Positions 12,284-23,217 of a stretch of 50,852 nt of DNA are shown here, piece after piece. Positions within the stretch are counted from its first letter, which is position 1. Every line of letters starts with the position of its first letter. Origin of the DNA: Entamoeba invadens IP1 (taxonomy: Eukaryota > Evosea > Mastigamoebida > Endamoebidae); contig NW_004191720.1 of the NCBI RefSeq assembly GCF_000330505.1, forward strand, positions 12,543 to 63,394, in the 5' to 3' direction. A model generated the notes under the pieces. It made no database searches. It had not been told where the DNA came from and was given only the letters and a program-made list of their open reading frames with translations. A program made the translations under genes and the position numbers.

Positions 12284-12764
12284 AGCATTTTGCCTCTTTA
12301 CGTTCGTCTTGCTTATTAATTCATTTTACGTATTAACACTTAAATGGCTTAAAGAAATTTTTTTGAAGGCAAGGAAAAAAAAAGACATAGACGCCAATTT
12401 AAAAAAAGTACTTAAAACAACCCATGTCCCTTTTGGGACATAATCTTACTCAAAAAAAGTATAAATGTTAACTCGATTATATAAGATTTTGCATTATTTT
12501 TTCAAAAAATACACTTTTCTCTCAAATTCTTTGATAACGATTATACCATACTCATTTCTATTATTTATTACTATGTATCACTTGTGTCGGTTTTCATTCA
12601 AACCAACGTGTATACATAGTGACATTATCATACTCAAACATACTTATTTGATTCTCAAATTAATTAATGTTCTAACTTTATTTTTTCAGTTGCCAAATGA
12701 TAATCATTTAAAAAAAAATTCAGAATAAAAATATATTTTTAAAAGTCACTTATTTTAGAAACTA
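12284..12764. other. 3' region after the ubiquitin variant
   Basis: AT-rich, no supported gene. It contains a perfect 7-bp hairpin, ATGTCCC-TTTT-GGGACAT, at 12424-12441, about 140 bases beyond the ubiquitin stop. Its role is unknown. Confidence 0.4.
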
Positions 12765-14377
12765 TTATTTTTTCTTGGGGTTTTTGCATTTTGGGCACAA
12801 GAAAAGTGAGTGTTTAGTGCACACTGGAAGACCACAAGATTCACATATTCTTTTTGTTCGAGCCTTTTCAACTTTCTTGCAAAAAGCACAAAATCTCTTT
12901 TGGCAACTGTTAGTGATTTTTTCTTTGGAATTTGTTATTTTTTTGTTTTTCCCAACAACGTCTTCCCACCATTTTTGAAGTCCACACTCAACAAACAGCT
13001 GTCTTTTTTCTTCTCCTTTTTTCATCCCTCGATCAAGCCTTCTTTTAACGTAATTCTCACACATTTGTTCAGACAATTTAATTAAAAAATCAAAATGAGA
13101 CATTTTTGTTTTTTCAAACATGGCATAGGCATTAGTGCAGCAACAATCCAGGATATTTTGAACAATTGCCAAATTGTATCTTCTCGTTTTCATTTTGCAC
13201 GAATACTCTTGGCAAAGTTGATCAAAAGTATCAACTGGAGTTTTTGTATAATTGTAAGCCACATTTATTGAAGATTTTCCACTTCGAATGTCAATCAATG
13301 GAATTTGAATTTTATTGGTAACAATAATGACAGTTTTGCTTTTGTTTGGGTTNNNNNNNNNNNNNNNNNNNNNNNNNNNNNNNNNNNNNNNNNNNNNNNN
13401 NNNNNNNNNNNNNNNNNNNNNNNNNNNNNNNNNNNNNNNNNNNNNNNNNNNNTCACTCCTGCATTACCGTGACACTTGTAAAATAATTGTCACTCTGAAG
13501 TAAAAATTCTTTTTTTGGGAGGTTTTGTACTAATTTTAGAACAATTGATTCTCCATGACTCAACCCGTTTTTTTCCTCGAGTTTTCCCTCATATAATGTC
13601 ATTCCGATGCACATTTTTTTGTCATAAAGACACAAACAGTAAAATTTTAAGCCGTGTTTTGTGGGTTTGGCTGGGCAGTACTGAATACCATGACAACGGC
13701 CTTTAAAACCAAACATTCGCTCATCTATACATATCAGGGATCCGGGGTCGCATATTGCCGTGATATTTCGGGAAAAAATATCAAAAATTTCTTTTGTTGC
13801 TGAAAAATTGGTTTTTTCCCTTTTTTGATCTCTTTCATTTTTTTGTCGCACCGGAAACATCGAAACAATTCTTTGAATCTTTCTCGCTTCATGCCTATTC
13901 TTAAAAATATAATCCCGAATTTGTGGCTCCAAAGGCGATCAACGTTTCCCCTTCTTTGGTTTGCCCCAATATAAATCAAAATGCCAAGAAAACATTCAAT
14001 TTCTTCGAAATCAGTTGGGATCCATTTCCCGTTAATTAGTTCTTCTGCCTTTTCATTTGTACCTTCAACAATTAATTCAATCGTTTCATTTGAAAACATT
14101 TTTCTAAAACATTCCAAAGGAGATTTGAAATCTTCAGAAAAAACGGTTTTCGAAAAATTTTCTTTTTCACAAAACTTTTGAAAATCAAAAATCCCAAGTT
14201 TTGGTTCGATTTTTGGCCATCCATCCAAATAATCATCTTTTTCTTCAAAAAAATATTCTTCTTCTTCATTTTCTATTTTTTGATCATATTCTTCAACATG
14301 ATTTTCACAAAAAATGGATCATTACTTTCGTCATCACTTGATATTAAACAATCATCTTGTTGGTATTCACACTCCAT
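12765..14377 (-). pseudogene. piggyBac transposase, frameshifted and interrupted by a gap
   Basis: The DDE_Tnp_1_7 (piggyBac) fold is visible in order. There is an acidic N-terminus from the ATG at 14377-14375, then WKP-type helical region motifs (FEEIECFLGILIYIGANQRR, ERFKELFRCFRCD). The first catalytic Asp lies in LICIDERMFGFKGRC, the second in LLQSDNYFTS, and a third acidic site in TPVDTFDQL. A C-terminal Cys/His ring-like zinc finger follows (CAFCKK, CESCGLPVC, CPKC). Breaks are a frameshift near 14310 in a T-run, another near 13790-13830, and 100 unknown bases at 13353-13452. It would cut and paste at TTAA sites if intact. Terminal repeats were not found. Unlike the copy at 19102 it carries no Ulp1 domain. 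Frameshifts at homopolymers leave sequencing error possible. Confidence 0.85.
13353..13452. other. Assembly gap (100 N)
   Basis: Exactly 100 unknown bases, the usual fixed-length scaffold gap, inside the piggyBac transposase. The gap may hide more or fewer bases than shown. Confidence 0.99.
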
Positions 14378-14569
14378 GAATTGAAAAAAAGAACAAAAAG
14401 GCAATAAAAAAATAATGGTAAAATTTTGTTTATGTATGTCCATTAAGGAAAGGTTCAGCCAATTAAGTGTTAATTATTTATTTCACAATACGTATCATTT
14501 GTTGTGAATTGTGTTGGATTGTATTTTTAAATGCTAAATGTTTAAATTGTATTATAATTATAATAAAAG

Positions 14570-14640
14570 TGCATTTGCCGGGACTCGAACCCGGATCTCC
14601 ACCTTGGAAGGGTGGAATTCTGCCCTTAGACCACAAATGC
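14570..14640 (-). tRNA. tRNA-Gly (anticodon UCC)
   Basis: On the minus strand the 71-nt sequence starts GCATTTG and ends CAAATGC plus discriminator A, a perfect 7-bp acceptor. The anticodon stem CCACC/GGTGG holds loop CTTCCAA, anticodon TCC. The T arm contains GGTTCGAGTCC (B box), and the A-box region is TGGTCTAAGGG. A T-run just beyond the 3' end suits Pol III termination. A decayed copy lies at 22567-22637. Confidence 0.95.
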
Positions 14641-14810
14641 TTCTTATTATTTTAAATGATTAAAAGTGATATAACCAATGTGTTTATAAATAACAAGTAA
14701 TGAAGAATATAAACCCAATTAAAGTAGAGTTAGAAGTCATTCAAGGTATTTTATTTGAAATATTATAAATAAATAATAAGAGTATTGAAATGAGTGATGT
14801 AGTTAGTAGA

Positions 14811-14892
14811 GCAAGAGTGGCCGAGTGGTCCAAGGCGCTCGTTTCAGGTACGAGTCTTTTCGAAGGCGTGAGTTCGAACCTCACCTCTTGCA
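14811..14892 (+). tRNA. tRNA-Leu (anticodon CAG)
   Basis: An 82-nt cloverleaf with acceptor GCAAGAG/CTCTTGC and discriminator A, and D arm GGCCGAGTGGTC. The anticodon stem CTCGT/ACGAG holds loop TTCAGGT (anticodon CAG). There is a long class II variable arm, and the T arm is GTGAGTTCGAACCTCAC. TTTT follows at 14893 as terminator. There is no intron. Confidence 0.96.
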
Positions 14893-15158
14893 TTTTGTCA
14901 ATTATATTATTAATAAAATCTAAATTGATTGTGTTTAAAATAATTAATGTATTTAAAATAATAAAATATATAATTTTATATCAAAACTTAAAATCTAATT
15001 GTTTCATGTTTGTATAAAAACCCACATTATTTAAATTTATGTTTTTCTAAATTATTTTAAATGTGAAGACCACCTTATTTTATGTTAATTTTACAAATTT
15101 GTGTTTTAATTTAAAAAACACTAAAATACATTTAGAAATATAAGAAAAGATATTTGAG

Positions 15159-15722
15159 TTAGATAAGCAAAGCTAACAATGCTGCAACCATAACCACAAA
15201 TGCCATATTTGTCCCACTTGAGTATATAAAATAAGTTGTATCTTCTAATATGCATTTATCAACTGGTTTTGTAACAGTTTTTGATGGTTCTCCTTTACAA
15301 TCTGGCACTTTGTCGTAGGTCAACACCAAAACACTGTCTGAAGTTGCTTGTCTTTTGACAGAAGAAGTATCAGTCAATTTTACACAACCTTCTTTGAAAT
15401 ATTTTTCCATTGGAAAAGCTTCTGTAAGTTTTAAGGCGCATTCTTTTTTATCAGAATAATCAAAAGCCATTGCAGAATACAAAGGAATTCCACTTTGAAT
15501 TGTCAAATCTTTACCGATATCTATAGTTGGTACTTCAGACCAAGTTTTACAATCTTGTGATTCGTAAGCTTTGATAGTTGAGCCCTCAATTTCAACTTTG
15601 TTGTAAAAATCGTCTCCGGAGTAATAACACCTTCCAGTGCGGTAAGCATAATTGTCTTCGGTGTCTCGACCTATGACATATTTTGACAATGAATAAGATA
15701 ACAAGAAGAGAACAACGAACAT
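15159..15722 (-). CDS. Secreted, probably GPI-anchored surface protein
   Basis: A 187-residue protein with an N-terminal signal peptide (MFVVLFLLSYSLSKY), a Cys-containing ectodomain of about 150 residues, and a hydrophobic C-terminal tail (MAFVVMVAALLALLI) running to the very end after a small-residue Ser-Ser-Gly stretch. That layout is typical of a GPI-attachment signal, though a single membrane span is an alternative. It is paralogous to the broken gene at 10370-11028 on the same strand. I know no function for the family. GAACT lies 25 bases upstream of the start, so a short 5' leader is likely. Intact and in frame throughout. Confidence 0.7.
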   Translation of the reverse strand: MFVVLFLLSYSLSKYVIGRDTEDNYAYRTGRCYYSGDDFYNKVEIEGSTIKAYESQDCKTWSEVPTIDIGKDLTIQSGIPLYSAMAFDYSDKKECALKLTEAFPMEKYFKEGCVKLTDTSSVKRQATSDSVLVLTYDKVPDCKGEPSKTVTKPVDKCILEDTTYFIYSSGTNMAFVVMVAALLALLI

Positions 15723-15746
15723 TTGAATTGTTTTTCACATTCAGAA

Positions 15747-15751
15747 AGTTC
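15747..15751 (-). promoter_or_regulatory. GAAC core promoter motif
   Basis: GAACT on the minus strand, 25 bases before the ATG at 15722. GAAC is a known Entamoeba core promoter element; assignment here is by position and recurrence. Confidence 0.4.
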
Positions 15752-17512
15752 TTGATATAAAAACAATTTGACTTCTTTATGAGAATATTTTTCAAACAAA
15801 TTTCATGCCTTTTGGAAATTACTTTTGAAATTACGAGTAACACAAACACTAAGTTATTTAACAACTTTTGAAAATATATTTTTTTTCAACAATCATATTT
15901 GTTAGTTTTTTGAAAGACAATAAATTAAATAATAATAAAAATTATTATATATTATAACATTTGTTATTAATTATAATTTTTGTTAATAAAACATATTTAA
16001 AAAGTAATTTTAATAATAAAATTGAACAATTTATTTATTTAAATATGATATCATTGATCATGAATTTTAAATAAAAAAAATTTTTGACTTGTTATAATAA
16101 AACACGTTAAAATTTAATTAACAAATTTTATGTTTCTTAAAAAATGTTCTCAAAAAAAATCTCAAATATTAAAATGATATACTTTTGATTTAATTCAATT
16201 CTCTCGTTGGATTAACCTAGTTTTCCACATTTAAAACTAAATGTATTTTTATAATAGAAATGCATAAAAGTGTTATTGTTAAAATATTTTTTTTTTCAAA
16301 TTTATTTACTAATTCAAATTAACAATTAGTCATTTTCATTTTACTCAAAACAGTATATAAATTACTACTCGATTAAATAACATCCATCTTAAATATTTCC
16401 CATTACTTGGCCAAGTATTAATTCAAATAACTATCTGTTTCTAAATTTTTTTGTTTACAAAAGTCGGCTTTAAGCTCGCCGCTAGATCTAAAAGAACTAA
16501 ATGAACATAAATTTAAGACCACTTTAATGACGTGGCAAATAACAAAGAAATTTGGTGGTCTTAAATTTATGTTTAAATTTAAATAACAGAAAAAATAACA
16601 CTTTGTCACGTGATAGACCCTGGTCAGATAGAAAGTTGTTTCAAATCTGACAAATTAATCAACAAAAAAATAAATATTAAATAAAAATCATAATTTATTT
16701 GAAACGATCAATAATTATTATTCATATTGTTCTATTTATTTAACAGTTTTGTGTTTATTTTATAACACAACAACAAAAGCATTATCTTAGTTTTTAATTA
16801 TGTTAATTATTGCTCCTTTGTACATCAACTTTAATAAATTTATATTTATGACAACTATTATTTTGTAACGCAAAAAAATTAATAGTTTATTTTCTGTCTT
16901 AGCCTTTTTTCAATCTATGAGCTTTTGTTATATTTTTTATTAATATGGAATATGAATGCATTTAATACAATATCCTTGATTAATTATTATAAAAAAGCAT
17001 AGAAACATGTTTCGTAAACAACAACCACGTTTTCACTTGTTCATACAACAAAAAAAAAATTATTGTTTAATATAACATCGTTTGTTTATAACGTGAAGCA
17101 TTCATATTACATAATAGTACAATTATGATTTGATAACTAATAATCATATACATTTTTTATATTATAATTTAGATATAGCAATACACCAACAAAATAATTC
17201 TTTACCAAAAAAACAAAATTTAAAAACTTTCAATTTATAATTTAATATATGGGTAATTTTGATTAGTGTTTATAAAATGTAAATAAATACAATTTTTGGC
17301 TTTAATTTATCTATCGGGATATTGTATTACAAAAAGTTCAATATATAGAGACACAACCGTAATTAAATAGACAAATAATAATTTAAATTCATTACGAATT
17401 TTATCTGGGTATATATTTTTTAATAATTGTTTTTTAAATAATAAAATAATAAAGTTTTTTTTAGTTGTTAATAGAAGAACATAACAAAAATTGAAAACAT
17501 AAAATGTTTAAA
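15752..17512. other. AT-rich intergenic region
   Basis: No gene seen. It contains the hairpin element at 16504-16573 and a GTCAGAT/ATCTGAC inverted pair near 16623-16650. Confidence 0.45.
16504..16573. repeat. Hairpin-type inverted repeat, 19-bp arms
   Basis: AACATAAATTTAAGACCAC at 16504-16522 is exactly reverse-complemented at 16555-16573, separated by 32 bases. Possibly the remnant of a small foldback or MITE element; no flanking duplication was identified. Confidence 0.7.
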
Positions 17513-18460
17513 TTAGAGGTATTTGATACCAGTTGGTACGATGGGTTCTGAAGTAACACCACAGGTATTACCTTCCATCGCCATCAAGATGTAGCCACTT
17601 TCGCCCCAGTTTGTTCCCCAAGAGTTCTTCACTATCCAATATTCTTCACCATTTAACTTTCCATACCCTACTGCTGCTATTTCATGGTTTAAACTGAAAA
17701 GAGAAGTTTTACACTTTGTGTCATGATACACTCCACTCTTGTACAATGAGAACATAGGAGAAGAGGCATCTATCGAAACATCGACAACTCCATCTACAAG
17801 TGCACTTTTAAGCGCGTCATTATCCTTTCTGGTTATATATTTGTATCCTTCAATTGTTGCAAATTTCTTTGTTAGATCAACTCCACAATTTCCTTCTGTG
17901 GCAGTGTATGGGTAGTCCTTCTCTTGTACAACGCCGTTTTCCTTGATGTAGTCATAAACAATAGATCCTGTTCCTCCATTGCAACCATTATTGGCAGAAC
18001 ATCTCATTATTTGTTCTTCAGAAAGGTCAAGTGTGTTTTCATTACCACCCAAGAAAAGAAGTCTTCCTTCTAAGGAAGCAAGAGCACCAAATGAATAACA
18101 ACTTCCACACGATTTTTGGTCTCTTACCTTCGTAACTTTACCTTGTTGCCTCAAATCGAGTGATTCTGGGAACATTTTAAGTGCCTCTTTTGAATGTGGT
18201 TCAAAATAACTTTCTTTTATATTGGGTTTGTGAGATAGAGTCGAGAGATATTCTTGGTGTGTATGTGCAGCAAAAGGACCATCAACCCCAAGCTTAAATT
18301 TGTTAAGTTTGTTGAATTCATCAACAAATCTAGCATTTTGAACAAATATAGCGCGACGTCTGAGTGATTCAACAGCCGAAAAACTTTTATTGAATTTGAT
18401 TAACCAACTATCAAAATCAAATGCACTTGAGATAACAAGAATGCAAAACAGATGGAACAT
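17513..18460 (-). CDS. Papain-family cysteine protease (Entamoeba CP-A type)
   Basis: A 315-residue preproenzyme, the usual length for the family. It has a signal peptide (MFHLFCILVISSAF), a propeptide to about residue 96 and a mature C1A domain starting near FPESLDLR. The oxyanion Gln115 (VRDQKSCGSC), catalytic Cys121, His259 (SLNHEIAAVGYG) and Asn279 (VKNSWGTNWG) are all present, as are the structural cysteines, including the CNGG motif. In Entamoeba these enzymes act in lysosome-like vacuoles and after secretion; that is family knowledge. There is no C-terminal membrane segment, so it is CP-A-like, not CP-B-like. The gene is intact and stands alone. No GAACT motif is seen close to its start. 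Which CP-A member it matches cannot be said by eye. Confidence 0.93.
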   Translation of the reverse strand: MFHLFCILVISSAFDFDSWLIKFNKSFSAVESLRRRAIFVQNARFVDEFNKLNKFKLGVDGPFAAHTHQEYLSTLSHKPNIKESYFEPHSKEALKMFPESLDLRQQGKVTKVRDQKSCGSCYSFGALASLEGRLLFLGGNENTLDLSEEQIMRCSANNGCNGGTGSIVYDYIKENGVVQEKDYPYTATEGNCGVDLTKKFATIEGYKYITRKDNDALKSALVDGVVDVSIDASSPMFSLYKSGVYHDTKCKTSLFSLNHEIAAVGYGKLNGEEYWIVKNSWGTNWGESGYILMAMEGNTCGVTSEPIVPTGIKYL

Positions 18461-19101
18461 ATGTAATTGAAAGTTTGGACGCCTTTTTATGGTATTATTT
18501 GAGAAAAAGCAATCAAACTGAAAAAGTCAAAGCGCTGTGAATAAAGGTATGTTTTATTTTTTAATCCATATATTTTGTTAAATTTAGAAATTAATTTAAG
18601 TTTGATGTTCAACCTTGTTATTTAAAACCATATATATTTATTGGTACTATTCACAAATATAAAAAATAATTAAAAATTGTTAATATGTTTAGAAACATCA
18701 TACATGTGTTTACTTTTTTATTGTCAGAAGAAATTTCCTTTTTACTTTCCTTTTCGTTTAATACTTTTGTCAATTGTATACAAATTAAAATAATATTATT
18801 TTTATTATAACCCATGGATGGTGTTAAAATAACACATTTAAAATTATTTATAACTTTTTTCAGAAAACATGAAAACGTTTCACGTCTTTAAAAAACTTTA
18901 ATAACAAAGAATAACATTGAAATCAATGATTACAAAACATTTTGTACAAAAACCAAAAAAAACTATTTTGTTAGAGTGATTGAAAAATACATTGAAAAAT
19001 CGGGAATTAATACCAAATCAACAAAAATGATTATAAAAAACATGAAATTATAATATAAAATTAAATAGAAAAACAAACTCAAATTAATAGAAATAAATAT
19101 A
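18461..19101. other. Divergent intergenic region
   Basis: AT-rich spacer between the leftward protease gene and the rightward Ulp1-piggyBac ORF. It probably contains the left end of the piggyBac element, but I could not identify terminal repeats with a TTAA duplication. Confidence 0.4.
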
Positions 19102-21765
19102 ATGAACATCAACACAATCGATGCATATGCAAGGTTTTTAAGTGGTTCCGTTTTTGGGTATATCGGTATTATTGAGACGAGACAGTTGCTATTTGGTATT
19201 GACAATTCTGTGTTAAAAAAACACATTTTCAATGTATTGATCAATAATTATTTAACATTTGTACCAATATTTGGGTATGATCATTTTGTCTTATTTGTCA
19301 TTGATTATCATAATCGTCGTGCAATTTTGTTTAATTCTTTAAATGATTATCATGATGCATTTTATTTGTCAGTTGGGGTTGATATTCTTGAATTGTTTGG
19401 ATTTGGATTTGATATTTATTTAGCAAGAGGAATTTCAAGACAAAATGACAGTGTTTCATGTGGTCTTTTTGTATGTCATTATATTGCATTAATTGTGCAA
19501 TTTGATAATTGTAGGGAAGCAATGAAAGTTTATCCACACAATTTAGAATTAATAAAAAGGTTGGCTATTTTGGTTGAAACACACAGTCCACATTTAACTA
19601 TACAAATGAAATATCATTTTCCCCAAATAATCAACAGTGAAGACAAATACATAATTCACTCTAATCCTTTTAAAATAATGCAATCTCAACACAAAATTCA
19701 AAAGTGCACACCAAAAAGTGATACTGAAAACACCGATATTGGAAGAGGGGATAAACGTGTCAAGAAAGACACCAAGAAAAGTCTTAAACTCAAACATGAT
19801 GAAATAGTATCTCAAAAACAATTGAATGACACCGAAAATAAGAACGTGTTTAATCTATTAGAATTTAAAAATGTACACAATGAATGTAACTGTGAACCTA
19901 AACGGAATAGTCACATCACAGATTTTTTCTTAAATATGAATATTGAAGAAGTTGTTGACTACTTTATTCCAACACATTTGTTAACTGATATACAACTCTA
20001 CACAAATACATACGGTCATTACTGTGTATTTATTAACAATCTCGATGATAAAAAGAAAAAACAATCTTGGAACAACGTTGAATTGTCAGATATTAAAGCC
20101 TTTGTTGGAATAAGCTTGATACAAGGTATTTATCGAGAAACAAAAATTAGTCAACGAGAAGTCTGGTATGGAATCAACAGCAGAGAAATATATCGAGCAA
20201 CCTTTTCTCTCAAAAGGTATAAAGAGCTTTTGAGATGTCTCCGTTTTGATGACATTATTAACCGAGCTTTAAAACCTAAAGAGATATCAAAAGAAAATTG
20301 GAATGTGTTTATTAACAACGAAAGTGTTATACGAGAACAATTATATGAACAACAAAGAAGAATGGAACCTGCAAGTTCAGAAGAAACGTCATCTGATGAA
20401 ATTTCCGAATCAAGTGAAACATCTACTTCAAGCCAAACAGACACGGAAACTCTGAGTAGTGATAACTCGGAATCATCAGAAGACGCTAAAAATGATACAA
20501 CTTCGAACTCTGAACACCAAAGTGTATCTCAATGTTCATTATTTTTTGAACAAGATTTGATTTACAATGGTGATGATTGGGATAATTATTATAAAATTAA
20601 GAAAATCGTAGAAGTTTTTAGAGATCGTTTTGTATCTTTGGGAGGTCAATTGTCATATCATCAGAATTATCTGTAGATGAAAACCTGTCTCGTTTTTTTG
20701 GAAAATATCAAAACAAAATGAAAATGCCAAACAAACCCGCCAAATCCGGTTTCAAATTTTATCTACTTGTTGATCCAACGAATAACACTATTTTGAATAT
20801 ATTTCTTTATAGAGGAAGCAACAATGGAAAAACAGTTGAATGTTTGGGACAAAGCAGTAATAGAATTGGTAAAGCCTTTTCGAGAAAAAACATTCACTGT
20901 TTACACCGATCGTTTTTTTACTTCCATTGAACTTGGTAAAATACTTCAATTGGAAACAAATGGAGCAATTGGTATTGTAGGTACAATTAAAGCAAATAGA
21001 AAAGAAGTTCCCAAAATTCTTAAAACAAAAGAAAAAAGAGAAAATGGGTCTCTAATAATTGGCCAAACCGAAGAGGGGTTTACTTTAAGTAGCCTTATCG
21101 AACACAACAAAAATGTGTTAATTCTGTCAACACCAGATACAGAAGTTCATCTTGTCCAAATTGAAAAGAAGGCACCAATTAACTATAATTCGAATATACA
21201 ACAAACTTACCTTGATTTGATTAGAACCAATGTAAACCACAGATATAACAAATACATGGGAGGTGTTGATGTTGTAGACGAAATGGCCAAACGGATTGAG
21301 ATGAAAAGAACAACAAGACGCTGGCCACTTGCAATGTTTTGGTATTTACTTGGTTTTGCGTTTAATAACATTTACACTGTTATAAAAGCTCAGAAAACAT
21401 TTAACGGAAATCGTAGGGTAAAAAGGATTAAAGAGTTGGAAAATCTTGCAATGAAGTTGGTGAGTGAAAATATACAAAAGAGAAAAGTTAATAGAAACTC
21501 GAGATCTGGAGTTTTTTCTTTTTTGAGTATTTCAACTCATAGAGTAGTTGTTTTAAACGAATTGATGAAGAAAAGAAAAACAGGAAACTGCATCATGTGT
21601 TTAAAATACCGAAAAAGTAGAAATTGCATATCACATAATTGTTGCAAATGCGGCGTGAAATGTTGTTTGAAACATTCGTTGAGAAGACTTGTGTGTTTTG
21701 ATTGTTTGGGATTGAGTAGTGAAGACATCAAAAACGTTTATTCAATAAAAAGTAGAACAAATTGA
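19102..21765 (+). pseudogene. Ulp1-like protease fused to piggyBac transposase, two frameshifts
   Basis: Residues about 40-135 resemble a C48 (Ulp1/SENP) fold: His61 in FGYDHFVLFVID, Asn78 where the family usually has Asp (LFNSL), Gln114 (SRQNDSVSC) and Cys120 (SCGLFVCHY). A basic linker follows, then from about residue 270 a piggyBac core (DIKAFVGISLIQG, KRYKELLRCLRFDD) in the same uninterrupted 524-codon frame. Around 20650 the homology moves to another frame (ELSVDENLSRFFGKY, MPNKPAKSGFKFYLLVD). Near 20845 it returns to the original frame (YTDRFFTS, NKYMGGVDVVDEM) and ends with a Cys/His zinc finger (CIMCLKY, CCKCGVKCC). An acidic Ser-rich insert lies at about residues 435-480. The two indels compensate. 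It would act at TTAA sites in the nucleus; the protease domain's role is unknown. Terminal repeats not found. Confidence 0.8.
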
Positions 21766-22566
21766 CTTTTGATATCGTTGACTTATTTGACTTGTTAATA
21801 ATGAGTAAATAACACAATTAACATACTTTTTTGTTGCACTATAGATTTAAACGCGAACGATTGAATAAATTAATATTTTTAAACGTGTTGACTGCTCGTT
21901 AAAAAGTCTCTAATTATCGTTGTCATAATAGTAGTACTGTTTTCAGTTCTTTACAAAAATGTATTTTTAAAAATAGTTTGCATTACTCAAGAAATGCCAG
22001 TGTTTCCCGCAAAAAAATAGTTAAAATGAGCCAATTTTTACAAATTGAAAAACGACAAAAAACATTCAAAGATCATTGTCAAAAATATCGAATTTTTAAA
22101 GTTGTTGTTAATTGAATATTTGAAATTGTTCTAATAATACTGTTATCGGTGTTTTATGCAAAGAAATATTTATATTTGTTATTAAAATAATTTAGAAATT
22201 GTCTATTATTATCATCATTTTTTTAAAAAAAATAATTATGAAAATTAATGCTATTAGGCCATCCATGGGATAATTTATAGTAAAAATAATCACGTTTACA
22301 AATTGAAAAAAGATTGAGTTTTGAAAAGTAAATAAATTATACCTATTATTAAAAACAGTGAGATAAAATAAGTTGGTTTAACAAATAAATTACTAAATTT
22401 TTCTTTGTTGTGTGAAATTTCTAATTGGGTAAAAGTCCAATTTCATATTGTCGAGAAATTTCTTTTTTGATGAACTTAATATAACAAAAAATTTAATTTT
22501 TTAACTTGTTTTAATCATTGATGTGCATGAGTGTTAAATAAAAAATAAATGTAGTGTTATCAAGAA
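21766..22566. other. AT-rich intergenic region
   Basis: No gene seen. The right end of the piggyBac element is expected here but was not resolved. Confidence 0.4.
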
Positions 22567-22637
22567 GCATTTGTGGTCTAAGGGCATAATTCCACTCTTC
22601 CAAGGTGGAATTTTGTGTTGGAGTGCCAATAAATGCA
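22567..22637 (+). pseudogene. tRNA-Gly (UCC) pseudogene
   Basis: The same 71-nt length and near-identical 5' half as the intact gene at 14570-14640: GCATTTG acceptor, GTGGTCTAAGGGC D arm, anticodon loop CTTCCAA. The T arm is degraded (TTGTGTTGGAGTGCCAA instead of a GC-paired stem with GGTTCGAGTCC), which removes the B box. Unlikely to be transcribed or folded properly. Confidence 0.85.
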
Positions 22638-23134
22638 TTTTTATCAAACAAATGGGTTATAACTGTTTTAATTTATAGTGTTAATATATTGTGACTATCT
22701 GGATAACCAAGAAAATACCCAACTTTGTCAACCAAATTAATTATTTAAGAATTAGAAATTAAAAAAATGAATGAACAATTTATGTGTTTTGTTGAGCTTC
22801 GTTAATTGTTACATTTTTGAACTAAAAAAGTGAATAAAATTATAATATATGTACGTCTTCCCAAAGTGTTTAAATACGACAAATAAGATTCGAGTTTGGA
22901 GTTTTAATCATATATTCGGTTTTTAAAGATATTTCAATGATAATAAAAAACAATATGATAATTCGTGATATATGTTTTTTGGACACCCTGGTCGACAAAA
23001 CTAAATCACATTATAATTGTATATTACTTATGAAACAAAACAAGAAATATTACACTTATTTGAAAGTGTAGTTTATATAAATAACATCTTATGTTGTTGT
23101 TTTTGTAAGTATAACACTTAAAAATAGGTATAAA
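22638..23134. other. Spacer between tRNA pseudogenes
   Basis: AT-rich. TTGGACACCCTGGTC at about 22979 resembles the outer end of the hAT-like element at 24411-25268 and may be an old end fragment. Confidence 0.35.
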
Positions 23135-23217
23135 AAACAACGTGGCCGAGTGGTCCAAGACGTATGACTCGAAATCATTTCTCATTTGAGGCGTAGTTTC
23201 AAATCCTGCCTTTGTCG
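23135..23217 (+). pseudogene. tRNA-Ser (CGA) pseudogene
   Basis: Class II tRNA layout with D arm GTGGCCGAGTGGTCCAAG, anticodon stem and loop TGACTCGAAATCA (anticodon CGA), a long variable arm and a T arm with TTTCAAATCC in place of GGTTCGAATCC. The 5' acceptor strand (AAACAAC) no longer pairs with the 3' strand CTTTGTC. Decayed copy; the parent gene is not in this window. Confidence 0.8.

Noticed and set aside
12424..12441. Perfect hairpin as a bacterial-style intrinsic terminator
   Set aside because: The context is eukaryotic Pol II; a 7-bp stem with a TTTT loop is short and its role is unsupported.
12465..12728. 87-codon plus-strand ORF after the ubiquitin variant
   Set aside because: Composition matches non-coding AT-rich DNA; no motif and no family.
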